A stretch of 64,000 nt of DNA from Bacteroidaceae bacterium (GTDB lineage Bacteria > Bacteroidota > Bacteroidia > Bacteroidales > Bacteroidaceae), in contig JAGCPB010000084.1 in the NCBI GenBank assembly GCA_017642425.1, positions 23,436 through 87,435 of the forward strand, in the 5' to 3' direction. This document shows, piece by piece, positions 25,665 to 34,375 of the stretch. The notes beneath the pieces were generated by a model that worked only from the letters and a program-made list of their open reading frames with translations, searched no databases and had not been told where the DNA came from. Both the position numbers and the translations under genes were made by a program. Each line of letters opens with the position of its first letter. Within the stretch, counting starts at the first letter, position 1.

Positions 25665-27662
25665 ATGATGAAAACAATCTTTAAAGTTATGATGATGACT
25701 GGTGTGCTGGCCATAACAGCCGGCTGCGGACAGAAAAAGAGTGATTTCAAGTATCTGCTTGATGAGTTTGCTGACCTTAAGGTAATGCGTTACCAGATTC
25801 CCGGATGGGATGAGCTTACACTGCAGCAAAAAGAGTATGCATATCATCTGGCCGAGGCTGCCAAGTGGGGCCGCGATATCCATTGGGACCAGAACTGCAA
25901 GTGGAACCTGCCCATACGTCATGTGGTGGAGAACATCCTTGAGAACTATAAGGGAGACCGTGAGTCAAAGGAGTTCCAGCAGTTCGTTGTTTACGCAAAA
26001 CGTCTCTTCTTTGCCAACGGCATTCACCATCACTACGCCGAGGACAAGTTCTTCCCTGAGTGTTCACAAGCATATTTCAGGTCATTGATGGAGGCTGTGG
26101 GTGAAGGAAACAAGTGCACAGAGCTTCTGCCTGTCATCTATGATCCAAACACCTTGCAGCAGCGCCGCTCAACATCAACTGACGGTGATATCGTGGTACT
26201 GTCGGCCGGTAACTTCTATGAGGGCGTGACCCGTGCCGAGGTTGAGAAATACTACGAATCCATCGAGGATAAGACCGATGAGACTCCCATTGCCTACGGT
26301 CTGAACACCAAAGTTACAAAGGATGCAAATGGCAATATTATTGAGATTCCATGGAAGATTGACGGCATGTACGGACCTGCCATCAAGAAGATATGCGAGG
26401 AACTCAAACTGGCCGCCGCCTGCGCCGAGAACGATATCCAGAAGCGTGCCCTGGGTCTGCTGGTTAAATACTACGAGACAGGTGACCTGAGAATCTGGGA
26501 CGAGTTCAACATAGAGTGGGTTAAGGACACCATAGGAACTGTTGATTTCATCAACGGATTCATTGAGGATTACAATGACCCGCTGGGCCGCAAGGGCGCC
26601 TGGGAAGGTTATGTGAACATAAAGGACCACAAGGCATCTGAGCGCTCCACCATACTGAGTGCCAATGCACAGTGGTTTGAGGACCACTCACCGGTTGATC
26701 CCCGTTTCAAGAAAAAGGAGTGCAAGGGCATATCGGCAAAGGTCATCAACGCCGTATGTCTGGCCGGTGACAGCTATCCCTCAACACCTATAGGCATCAA
26801 CCTGCCCAATGCAGACTGGATCCGCAAGCAGTACGGCAGCAAGTCTGTGACCATTGCCAACATCACACACGCATATGACTACGCCGCACAGGAGTCACCC
26901 ACCAGCACTCTGGATGAGTTTGCATGGGATGAGGCCGAGAAGGCATTCTACCGCGAGTGGGGTTCATGGGCCGATGAGATCCATACTGACCTCCACGAGT
27001 GTCTGGGTCATGGTTCAGGACAGTTGCTCCCGGGTGTTGCCACCACCGCTATGGGCGAGTATGCATCGGCCCTGGAAGAGGCCCGTGCCGACCTCTTCGG
27101 ACTCTACTTCACTGCCGATCCCAAGATGGTTGAACTGGGTATCATGCCCAACAAGGATGCTTACAAAGCTGAGTATGCAAACTATATCCGCAACGGTCTG
27201 ATGGTACAGTTCACACGCGTTGAGCTGGGACGCCCCAACACCGAGGCCCATATGCAGAACCGCAAACTCATTGCCGAGTGGTGCTATGAGAAGGGCCGTA
27301 AGGATAACGTCATTGAGAAGAAGGTTCGTGACGGCAAGACCTACTTTGTGGTCAACGACTACGAGAAACTGCGTGACCTCTTTGCCCAGCTGCTAGCCGA
27401 GATCCAGCGCATCAAGTCAGAGGGTGACTATGAGGCCGGCAAGTATCTGATTGAAACCTACGCCGTCAACATTGACCCCACCCTGCACAAGGAGGTCAAG
27501 CAGCGTTATGAGGCCCTGAACCTGAAGCCTTACGGCGGATTCATCAACCCCGACATCGTTCCGGTTGAGAAGGACGGCAAGATTGTTGATTACAAGGTGG
27601 TTTACAACGACGACTACCTGAAACAGCAGCTTGACTACGGCCGCAAGTACGGCGCACTCTAA
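25665..27662 (+). CDS. dipeptidyl-peptidase III-like M49 zinc peptidase, lipoprotein
   Basis: DPP III removes dipeptides from the N-terminus of peptides. The 665-residue protein has the M49 zinc motif HECLGH (H444, E445, H449) and the second motif EEARAD (E471, E472, D476). The N-terminus is a lipoprotein signal with lipobox TAGC, so it is anchored in a membrane facing the periplasm, as are several Bacteroides M49 enzymes. Start codons are tandem ATGs at 25665 and 25668. Codon use is richer in C-ending codons than in the glycan operon, suggesting high expression. A strong terminator follows 6 bases after the stop. Confidence 0.92.
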   Translation: MMKTIFKVMMMTGVLAITAGCGQKKSDFKYLLDEFADLKVMRYQIPGWDELTLQQKEYAYHLAEAAKWGRDIHWDQNCKWNLPIRHVVENILENYKGDRESKEFQQFVVYAKRLFFANGIHHHYAEDKFFPECSQAYFRSLMEAVGEGNKCTELLPVIYDPNTLQQRRSTSTDGDIVVLSAGNFYEGVTRAEVEKYYESIEDKTDETPIAYGLNTKVTKDANGNIIEIPWKIDGMYGPAIKKICEELKLAAACAENDIQKRALGLLVKYYETGDLRIWDEFNIEWVKDTIGTVDFINGFIEDYNDPLGRKGAWEGYVNIKDHKASERSTILSANAQWFEDHSPVDPRFKKKECKGISAKVINAVCLAGDSYPSTPIGINLPNADWIRKQYGSKSVTIANITHAYDYAAQESPTSTLDEFAWDEAEKAFYREWGSWADEIHTDLHECLGHGSGQLLPGVATTAMGEYASALEEARADLFGLYFTADPKMVELGIMPNKDAYKAEYANYIRNGLMVQFTRVELGRPNTEAHMQNRKLIAEWCYEKGRKDNVIEKKVRDGKTYFVVNDYEKLRDLFAQLLAEIQRIKSEGDYEAGKYLIETYAVNIDPTLHKEVKQRYEALNLKPYGGFINPDIVPVEKDGKIVDYKVVYNDDYLKQQLDYGRKYGAL

Positions 27663-27669
27663 AAATAAA

Positions 27670-27696
27670 GGGGCGGTTCTTCCGCCCCTTTTCTTT
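27670..27696 (+). terminator. intrinsic terminator after the M49 peptidase gene
   Basis: The sequence GGGGCGG-TTCTT-CCGCCCC forms a 7-bp GC stem with a 5-base loop and is followed at once by TTTTCTTT. It lies just after the stop codon of the peptidase gene and probably ends the heptose/transporter/peptidase transcript. Confidence 0.9.
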
Positions 27697-27700
27697 ACCC

Positions 27701-27760
27701 ACCCCCTGACCTTAGGGAGTCAGAACGCAGGTAGAGCTATTTCTCTCCCTAAGGTGAGCC
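27701..27760. repeat. 60-bp hairpin repeat, copy 1
   Basis: This 60-base segment recurs at 27784-27843 with a single difference (T versus C at repeat position 38). Inside each copy, ACCTTAGGGAG (27709-27719) is the exact reverse complement of CTCCCTAAGGT (27745-27755), so an 11-bp stem with a 25-base loop can form. The loop holds the conserved sequence CAGAACGCAGGTAGAG. No ORF is evident. It may be a structured RNA, a protein-binding array or a mobile REP-like element. Confidence 0.85.
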
Positions 27761-27783
27761 TGAAATACACTTTTCCCCGGGCA

Positions 27784-27843
27784 ACCCCCTGACCTTAGGG
27801 AGTCAGAACGCAGGTAGAGCCATTTCTCTCCCTAAGGTGAGCC
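27784..27843. repeat. 60-bp hairpin repeat, copy 2
   Basis: Second copy of the repeat at 27701, offset by 83 bases and identical except for one loop base. The 11-bp stem is perfectly kept, and the 23-base spacer between the copies is unrelated and T/C-rich. The copy ends 21 bases before the -33 element of the blaI promoter, so it might also affect that promoter. Confidence 0.85.
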
Positions 27844-27852
27844 GCGTAAAAA

Positions 27853-27895
27853 ACATCTAAAAATTTTGTGGTTACATCTAAATATTTTAGATTTG
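27853..27895 (+). promoter_or_regulatory. blaI promoter with overlapping palindromic operator
   Basis: A TTTG at 27865-27868 and TAGATTTG at 27888-27895, with exactly 19 bases between them, match the Bacteroidetes -33/-7 consensus. Between them lies a perfect inverted repeat ATCTAAA-TAT-TTTAGAT (27876-27892) that overlaps the -7 box. The half-site ACATCTAAA occurs twice in direct orientation (27853 and 27874), 21 bases or two helical turns apart. BlaI/MecI repressors bind inverted repeats in their own promoter, so this is a good candidate for the BlaI operator. Confidence 0.75.
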
Positions 27896-27923
27896 CCACG
27901 AAAAACTTTCAAAACTCATTGAA

Positions 27924-28280
27924 ATGAGGCAATTGACCAAGAAAGAGAAGGAGATAATGGAGTTCTTCTGGAACAAGGGACCCATGTTCATAAGGGAGCT
28001 TCAGGGATGCTATGAAAAGGAGCCTAACTTCAGTACCCTTTCAACTCAGGTCCATACGCTCCAGGTGGACGGTTTCCTGGACCGGGAGGCATTCGGGAGC
28101 AATTACCGCTACTATCCGGTTGTAAGTGCCAGTGAATACTGCAACAGCGGCATTCACGGTCTTATTGACCAATATCTGGACAGTTCATACTCAAGCGTGG
28201 TAATGGGATTCGTCAAGAACGAGAAACTCTCTGTCGATGACCTTAAACGCATTATTGACAAGATAGAGAACGGCCAATGA
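27924..28280 (+). CDS. BlaI/MecI/CopY-family transcriptional repressor
   Basis: The 118-residue protein has the winged-helix start LTKKEKEIMEFFWNKGP and FSTLSTQVHTLQVDGFLDRE, typical of BlaI/MecI, and a C-terminal dimerisation part (residues 75-118). In the classical system BlaR1, a membrane zinc protease, senses a signal and causes cleavage of BlaI. Here the BlaR1-like gene follows with a 4-base overlap, so the pair is coupled. No beta-lactamase gene is nearby, so the regulated function is probably not resistance. The promoter carries an overlapping palindrome, suggesting autoregulation. Confidence 0.9.
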   Translation: MRQLTKKEKEIMEFFWNKGPMFIRELQGCYEKEPNFSTLSTQVHTLQVDGFLDREAFGSNYRYYPVVSASEYCNSGIHGLIDQYLDSSYSSVVMGFVKNEKLSVDDLKRIIDKIENGQ

Positions 28281-31200
28281 CTGCTTTCCTTATATATATT
28301 ATGAAGGTGGCCGTCCTGTCGGCTGTTTTCATAGTCCTTTACCACCTACTGCTGCGGCAAGATACTTTCCACAGGGTGAACAGGATTATTCTGGTTTCAT
28401 CGCTGGTGCTTTCCTATATCCTGCCGTTCGTGGTCATAACCGTACACAAAGATGGAGTTCCTGTCAGAAGAACCGGGATTGTGAATGAAAGACCCGTTCA
28501 AGAGCAGGCCACCCTGCCTTACCAGCCGGTCATCACCAGCGGAAGCGTATATTCATCGGCCCCAATGGATGAGACGGCTCAATCAGACCACAGGCAGAAC
28601 CTTACGCAGGTGATTGAGGTTACCGGTCAGGACTATAACCCTGAACCAGCGGTTGCCCCGCGTAAAACCATACGGATTGATTGGCTGAAAGTACTGAGCG
28701 TAGTATATTTACTTGGGCTACTGATTGTGCTGGTGTATCGTATCCTAAGCACCACTAAAGTTATCAGAATAATACGGAAATCCTGTGTGGTTGAAAAGAA
28801 CAGTGATTTCACGCTTGTTCAGACCAGACAGTCAGTACATCCTTTCAGCTGGATGAGATACATAGTATTGCCGCGGGAGGGTAAAGCCTCCGGACAGACT
28901 CCTATCCTGGAACATGAGAAGGCGCATCTGGCGCATCATCACTCACAGGAACTGCTCTGGACCGACATACTCTCCGCCCTGCAGTGGTTCAACCCTGCTA
29001 TGCTGCTTTTCCGCCGGGACCTCTACTCCATACATGAATTCCAGGCCGATGCCGACGTGCTCCAAAAGGGGGTTGACCGCAAGCAGTATCAGTACCTGAT
29101 GCTGGACTGCGCTACCGACAAGACGGAATTCAGAGCCGTCAATACATTCAGAAAAAGTACCTTAGAAGGAAGAATAGATATGATCAACAAGAAAAAATCC
29201 GCAGGAACAAGCCTTTTGAAACTTGCCTACATTCCGGTCCTATTGCTGTTTGCAATGAACGTGTTTGCCGAGAGAGTTTATGACAATGACCTTAAAGAGG
29301 TCCTTGAAGTTGACAACTATGTCCGTATTGACGGCCTTTGGTACAAGTTCAAAGGCAATCAGGTGCGTGTGGTAAGCCGCAAGACAAGACATGAGTATCC
29401 GTCTGATATAGTGATTCCTGACACCATCATCTACAAGAATGTAAAGTATCCTGTCACCTCTATCGGACCCAGGGCATTCCAATATGATGAGAATATCAAG
29501 TCTGTGACCATTCCATCCACGGTCAGGGAGATTGAGGAAGGTTCTTTCTACAATTGTACAGGACTTGAAAGGATTATAATCCCTTCATCTGTCAGAAGTA
29601 TCGGTGAAAGTGCTTTTACAGGGTGCAGCAATCTGAGGTCAATATCCATTCCGGCCTCTGTAAGACAGATAGGATACGCGGCATTTGCGGGTACTGGACT
29701 TGAATCCATAACCGTTCAGGAAGGAAACCCGTACTATGACAGCCGTCTTGGCTGCAACGCCATTATTGAAACAGGATCCAACACTCTGCTTTACGGATCC
29801 TCCAAAACAGTAATACCGCCTACAGTTACAGCCATAGGCGAATCGGCTTTTGCAGGAAACACCAGGCTGAAAACAATTGGAATTCCAGCCAGTGTCACCA
29901 CTATAGGAAACCGTGCATTCGCGGGATGCACTTCTCTACAGTCAATCGTTATTCCTGGTACGGTACAGAAGCTTGATTACGGCTGCTTTCAGAACACAGG
30001 CATAAAAAGCCTCACTATAAATGGTAATATAGAATTGTCATCTTATGCGTTCAATGGATGCGACTCACTGGAAACGGTTATTTACGGTCCGGGAGCAACA
30101 TCTGTAGATATACCTCACAGATGTCCCAATCTGAGACACCTGTTCATCCCGGCAACCGTCACACAAATACAGAATAATCAGAATAGCTATCAACTGAATC
30201 TGGAATCAATCATAGTTGAGAATGGCAATCCTGTATATGACAGTCGTGAGGGTTGCAATGCCATTATTGAGACAGCCACAGACAGGCTGATTCTGGGCTG
30301 CAGCAATACTGTCATCCCCAACACTGTCAGGTCCATATCGAATTACGCTTTCACCGGCGGTCATCTCAAGGAACTGTATATTCCGGCCTCGGTCAGAGAC
30401 ATAGGCACATACATATTTCAGAATCCGTTTGATGCCCGATCTGTTGACGCTCCAAATTACATCAGGGACCTCAGCAGTATTGTCGTTGACCCTGCCAATC
30501 CGGTCTATGACAGCCGTGAGGGTTGTAATGCCATAATATGGAAGGCCACCAACCTTTTGCTGATTGCATGCAAGTCAACCACCATTCCTGAATCTGTCAG
30601 GTCTATTGCCGAAAACGCATTCATGAAACAGGACGGCCTGACGGAGCTCACAATCCCCGATGGTGTGACTACAATAATGACAGGTGCATTCTCATACTGC
30701 ACCAATCTGGAGAAGATAACAATAGGTGCAGGCCTTAAAGAGTTTTCTCCCAATGCTTTCAGCAACTGCCCCAATATATTGGAAATAAAGGTCAGTCCGT
30801 CCAACAGGACTTATGACAGCCGCAATGACTGCAATGCCGTTATCGAGACTGCAACCGGAAAACTGGTAATGGGAAGTGCCAACACCGTAATACCTGACGG
30901 CGTGACCACAATAGGGCAGAACGCTTTCATGTCAAACCAAAAGATCACATCGATAAAACTTCCTCCATCGGTAAAAACTATCGAAGACTATGCTTTTTAC
31001 AATTGCACCAATCTTGAAGAGATAAACCTGGACAACATAATAAGGAAAGGAGACAGGGCGCTTGACGGGACTCTATCCTACAGATTCACTTATGCTGACA
31101 GCATAAACGGATTCATGCATTTCCAGCTGCGCGGAAAGGAGGCCATTCTTTACCATGTATGGGATAACGCCCCTGCAAAAGTCACCATACCACAATCATT

Positions 31201-32836
31201 CGATTACAACGGAAAGACATATACCGTAACCGAGATAGCCGGCGATGCTTTCTTGTCAAATACCGCTATAGAGTCAGTCTCCATACCGGGCACCGTGAGG
31301 ATAATTGGAGAAGCTGCTTTTTCAGAATGTTCGGGACTCAAGAGAGTTATACTTCACAATGGCCTGACTACAATCCAGGATAACGCTTTTGCATACTGCA
31401 GCAGTCTTGAAAGCATAGAACTGCCTGCAACACTTGAGCATATAGGTAGAGCCGCTTTTACCAGGAGCGGTCTCAAATCACTTGTTATTCCGGCCTCTGT
31501 GACCTCTTTGGGACGGAATATAACTCTTGACTGCAGGAATCTCAAATCGATTTCCGTAAATCCCGCCAACAAGGTGTTTGACAGCCGCAAGAACTGCAAC
31601 GCCATAATCAAGACTGATATCAACCTGCTCCTGGAGGGCTGCCGCAGCACAAGGACACCCAAGGATATTGTTGCTATAGGACCCTACGCATTTGCAGGCG
31701 CTTCCGGACTCAAAAGGATAGATATTCCGGCATCGGTACAATACATCTTTGACCGGGCATTTGCTTTCTGCCCATTGGAGAAGATTGAGATTCCGGCATC
31801 GGTATCGCTCATGCATGACAATCCTTTCTTCGGTTGCGGGAATATCCGCTCCATCACTGTCAAAAACGGCAACCCCAGTTATTCCAGCCCATCCGGCTGC
31901 AATGCCATAATATCAAACGGAAATGACATCAGGGTTATACGCTATCCCGAAGTCAAGGTTATACTGGATTATATCAAAGAAGGACAATACATGAGCCGGA
32001 GACCGGGTACGCTTATACAGGGATGCCGCAATACAGTGATTCCTGCATCATGCACAATCATCGGTAACCAATCATTTGCGTACTGTGAAGGGCTTGAAAG
32101 GATTGACATACCTGAAGGCGTGGTTACCGTAGAACATAATGCTTTTGAACAATGTCCGGACCTGAAAGAGTTGCATCTCTCCGCTACCGTGACAGATTTC
32201 AACAAATCCGATTATTGTCCTGAACTGTCAATAATCACCGTTGACCGGGCAAATTCTGTATATGACAGCCGTGACAACTGCAATGCCATAATTGAAACTG
32301 AACATGACAATCTGATATTAGGCTGCAGGAATACCGTCATACCTTCAACGGTCAAGTATATTGACGGTAATGCCTTTGCCCACGTACGCGGATTAAAGTC
32401 AATTGTCATTCCGGATTCTGTAGAGAGATTAGGTTATCAGTCATTCAGGGATTGCTCAGACCTGGAATCCGTATTCATTTCAAGTTCTGTAAGATACTTG
32501 TCTTCATCATACTGGGCTGAAGACAGAGATGAGAGTAATGTTATCCCCCAGCAACCGTTCTATTACTGTCCCAAACTGACACGCATTACCGTTGACAGTG
32601 AAAATCCCTTTTTTGACAGCCGTGATAATTGCAATGCCATAATTGAGACATCAACCAGAAACCTTAGAGTGGGCTGTAGCGGCACCATTGAACCCGAAAG
32701 CATGTCATCAGTCAGGCCTGACGCTTATCAGACCCTGGAAAATGACATCTACGAAACAGATTACCTCAGCACCTCCTGGATTTTTTCTGACGGACGAATG
32801 GACCACACCTACTATGCCAAAGACTACGATGATTAA
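28277..32836 (+). CDS. BlaR1-like M56 metalloprotease fused to a long BspA-type LRR array
   Basis: The 1519-residue protein has an N-terminal M56 part (residues 1 to about 332) with several membrane helices, the zinc site HEKAH (H213-H217) and the third ligand region HEFQAD with E254. A last hydrophobic segment (about 315-332) is followed by roughly 1150 residues of LRR_5/BspA-like repeats with many IPASVxxIGxxAFxGC units. Eight larger modules each contain a YDSR...CNAII core. In normal BlaR1 a penicillin-binding sensor occupies the C-terminal place; no SxxK/KTG sensor is seen here, so the LRR array is probably the extracytoplasmic sensor. Such LRRs bind proteins or glycans in oral and gut bacteria. 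The gene overlaps blaI by 4 bases. Confidence 0.88.
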   Translation: MTAFLIYIMKVAVLSAVFIVLYHLLLRQDTFHRVNRIILVSSLVLSYILPFVVITVHKDGVPVRRTGIVNERPVQEQATLPYQPVITSGSVYSSAPMDETAQSDHRQNLTQVIEVTGQDYNPEPAVAPRKTIRIDWLKVLSVVYLLGLLIVLVYRILSTTKVIRIIRKSCVVEKNSDFTLVQTRQSVHPFSWMRYIVLPREGKASGQTPILEHEKAHLAHHHSQELLWTDILSALQWFNPAMLLFRRDLYSIHEFQADADVLQKGVDRKQYQYLMLDCATDKTEFRAVNTFRKSTLEGRIDMINKKKSAGTSLLKLAYIPVLLLFAMNVFAERVYDNDLKEVLEVDNYVRIDGLWYKFKGNQVRVVSRKTRHEYPSDIVIPDTIIYKNVKYPVTSIGPRAFQYDENIKSVTIPSTVREIEEGSFYNCTGLERIIIPSSVRSIGESAFTGCSNLRSISIPASVRQIGYAAFAGTGLESITVQEGNPYYDSRLGCNAIIETGSNTLLYGSSKTVIPPTVTAIGESAFAGNTRLKTIGIPASVTTIGNRAFAGCTSLQSIVIPGTVQKLDYGCFQNTGIKSLTINGNIELSSYAFNGCDSLETVIYGPGATSVDIPHRCPNLRHLFIPATVTQIQNNQNSYQLNLESIIVENGNPVYDSREGCNAIIETATDRLILGCSNTVIPNTVRSISNYAFTGGHLKELYIPASVRDIGTYIFQNPFDARSVDAPNYIRDLSSIVVDPANPVYDSREGCNAIIWKATNLLLIACKSTTIPESVRSIAENAFMKQDGLTELTIPDGVTTIMTGAFSYCTNLEKITIGAGLKEFSPNAFSNCPNILEIKVSPSNRTYDSRNDCNAVIETATGKLVMGSANTVIPDGVTTIGQNAFMSNQKITSIKLPPSVKTIEDYAFYNCTNLEEINLDNIIRKGDRALDGTLSYRFTYADSINGFMHFQLRGKEAILYHVWDNAPAKVTIPQSFDYNGKTYTVTEIAGDAFLSNTAIESVSIPGTVRIIGEAAFSECSGLKRVILHNGLTTIQDNAFAYCSSLESIELPATLEHIGRAAFTRSGLKSLVIPASVTSLGRNITLDCRNLKSISVNPANKVFDSRKNCNAIIKTDINLLLEGCRSTRTPKDIVAIGPYAFAGASGLKRIDIPASVQYIFDRAFAFCPLEKIEIPASVSLMHDNPFFGCGNIRSITVKNGNPSYSSPSGCNAIISNGNDIRVIRYPEVKVILDYIKEGQYMSRRPGTLIQGCRNTVIPASCTIIGNQSFAYCEGLERIDIPEGVVTVEHNAFEQCPDLKELHLSATVTDFNKSDYCPELSIITVDRANSVYDSRDNCNAIIETEHDNLILGCRNTVIPSTVKYIDGNAFAHVRGLKSIVIPDSVERLGYQSFRDCSDLESVFISSSVRYLSSSYWAEDRDESNVIPQQPFYYCPKLTRITVDSENPFFDSRDNCNAIIETSTRNLRVGCSGTIEPESMSSVRPDAYQTLENDIYETDYLSTSWIFSDGRMDHTYYAKDYDD

Positions 32837-32885
32837 GTTACCCAAAAAGTACAATCCTCAATTTTCAATTTTCAATTTATATTAG

Positions 32886-32893
32886 TACCTTTG
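32886..32893 (+). promoter_or_regulatory. -7 promoter box for metK
   Basis: TACCTTTG matches the Bacteroidetes -7 consensus TAnnTTTG exactly and stands just before the predicted riboswitch. Transcription would start near 32897, at the first stem of the RNA. The T/A-rich sequence around 32855-32880 has no clear -33 TTTG but contains repeated TTTTCAATT blocks. Confidence 0.75.
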
Positions 32894-32895
32894 CA

Positions 32896-33022
32896 GCGGA
32901 CAATGTGGAAAGATTTGCGGAACTGATGGTTCCGGACAGCTTGCAACCACACAAAAAAATGCTAAAAGTCAATCTTTTAACACGCTTTGAATGAGTACCG
33001 TTGCGGTCCCATTGTCCACAAG
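32896..33022 (+). ncRNA. SAM-I/SAM-IV clan riboswitch candidate in the metK leader
   Basis: The leader of metK (SAM synthetase) folds around a closing stem GGACAATG (32898-32905) with CATTGTCC (33010-33017). Inside are a hairpin GGAAC-TGATG-GTTCC (32919-32933), the conserved SAM-riboswitch-like strings CTTGCAACC and ATGCTAAAA (compare GGCAACC and GGTGCTAA of SAM-I), and a small ACCG-TTG-CGGT hairpin at 32997-33007 like the extra stem of SAM-I/IV variants. The position before metK fits SAM feedback. Assignment to the SAM-I clan comes from recognising these strings and was not tested with a covariance model. Confidence 0.72.
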
Positions 33023-33042
33023 ACTTTGGGACTTTTATTTTT
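33006..33042 (+). terminator. riboswitch-controlled terminator before metK
   Basis: GTCCCA (33006-33011) pairs with TGGGAC (33027-33032), followed by TTTTATTTTT. The left arm overlaps the right arm of the riboswitch closing stem (33010-33017), so the closing stem and the terminator cannot form fully together. This is the expected layout of an expression platform. An alternative pairing AAAAGTC (32964-32970) with GACTTTT (33030-33036) could serve as an antiterminator or an extended structure. Confidence 0.65.
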
Positions 33043-33047
33043 GATAT

Positions 33048-34340
33048 ATGTCATACCTATTCACATCCGAATCGGTGTCCGAGGGACACCCTGACAAGGT
33101 AGCGGATCAGATATCCGATGCCGTCGTTGACGAACTTCTGGCCTTTGACCCCGACTCAAAGGTAGCATGTGAGACCCTTGTCACCACCGGACAGGTGGTG
33201 CTGGCAGGTGAGGTCAAATCCCGCGCATATGTAGATTTGCAGGATATTGCCCGCCAAGTGATTAACCGTATAGGCTATACCCGCTCCGAGTACAAGTTTG
33301 ACGGAGACTCATGCGGTGTATTCAGTGCCATACATGAGCAGAGCGCCGATATCAACCGAGGCGTGGAGCGCGAGGACCCCGAAAACCAGGGCGCCGGCGA
33401 CCAGGGCATGATGTTCGGTTACGCCACAAATGAGACTGAGGAGTATATGCCTGTATCATTGGCCCTTTCACACCGCATACTGCGTGTATTGGCCGACATA
33501 CGCCGCGAGGGCAAGGTCATGACCTATCTGCGCCCCGACTCCAAGAGCCAGGTGACTGTTGAGTACAATGATAACGGCAAGCCCGTACGTATAGATACAA
33601 TCGTGGTTTCAACCCAGCACGATGATTTCATCGCACCTGAGAACGCAACCGTTCAGGCCCAATTGGAGGCCGACCGCAAGATGCTTGCCCAAATTGAGGC
33701 CGATGTCAAGAACATACTGATACCCCGCGTAATCAGCACCATTACATCGGACAAGGTTAAGGCACTGTTTAATGACAACATAAAATACTTTGTGAATCCC
33801 ACCGGAAAATTCGTGATTGGGGGCCCTCATGGAGATTCTGGTCTGACCGGCCGCAAGATTATTGTCGATACCTACGGCGGCAAGGGAGCCCACGGCGGCG
33901 GCGCATTCAGCGGCAAGGACCCCAGCAAGGTGGACCGCAGTGCCGCATACGCAACACGTCACATAGCCAAGAACCTGGTTGCCGCAGGTGTGGCCGATGA
34001 GGTGCTGGTGCAGGTATCATACGCCATCGGCGTGGCCAAGCCCATCAACATATTTGTAAACACCTACGGCACCAGCCACGTCAGACTGACCGATGCACAG
34101 ATTGCCGATAAGGTGAATGAGATTTTCGATATGCGCCCCAAGGCCATTGAGAACCGTCTCAAGCTGCGCAACCCCATCTACAGCGAGACCGCTGCATACG
34201 GACACATGGGACGTGAGCCGCAGACCGTGACCAAGGTCTTCACGTCACACTACCTTCCGGCCAAAACCATAGAGGTAGAGCTCTTTACATGGGAAAAACT
34301 TGACTACGTAGACAAGATCAAGCAAGCATTCAAACTCTGA
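33048..34340 (+). CDS. metK: S-adenosylmethionine synthetase
   Basis: MetK makes SAM from methionine and ATP. The 430-residue protein opens with [20 protein letters not shown], the methionine/ATP-binding start, and has the [12 protein letters not shown] motif near residue 117 and the glycine-rich [13 protein letters not shown] loop near residue 284. It is longer than the Escherichia coli enzyme (384), as normal for Bacteroidetes. Expression is probably controlled by SAM through the leader riboswitch and terminator. A bidirectional terminator separates it from the convergent transglycosylase gene. Confidence 0.98.
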   Translation: MSYLFTSESVSEGHPDKVADQISDAVVDELLAFDPDSKVACETLVTTGQVVLAGEVKSRAYVDLQDIARQVINRIGYTRSEYKFDGDSCGVFSAIHEQSADINRGVEREDPENQGAGDQGMMFGYATNETEEYMPVSLALSHRILRVLADIRREGKVMTYLRPDSKSQVTVEYNDNGKPVRIDTIVVSTQHDDFIAPENATVQAQLEADRKMLAQIEADVKNILIPRVISTITSDKVKALFNDNIKYFVNPTGKFVIGGPHGDSGLTGRKIIVDTYGGKGAHGGGAFSGKDPSKVDRSAAYATRHIAKNLVAAGVADEVLVQVSYAIGVAKPINIFVNTYGTSHVRLTDAQIADKVNEIFDMRPKAIENRLKLRNPIYSETAAYGHMGREPQTVTKVFTSHYLPAKTIEVELFTWEKLDYVDKIKQAFKL

Positions 34341-34348
34341 TAAAAAGA

Positions 34349-34374
34349 GAAAGGCCTGAACGTTCAGGCCTTTC
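34349..34374. terminator. bidirectional terminator between metK and the transglycosylase gene
   Basis: A perfect 26-base palindrome with arms GAAAGGCCTGAAC and GTTCAGGCCTTTC lies between two convergent genes. A residues on one side and TTTCTTT on the other provide the U tract for both strands. The minus-strand gene ends two bases further on, at 34376. Confidence 0.9.
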
Positions 34375-34375
34375 T

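Noticed and set aside
27701-27843. CRISPR array
   Set aside because: Only two copies, 60 bases each, with internal 11-bp stem and one 23-base spacer; no cas genes.
28277-32836. Beta-lactam sensor and resistance locus
   Set aside because: BlaI/BlaR-like proteins are present, but no penicillin-binding sensor motifs and no beta-lactamase gene were found nearby.
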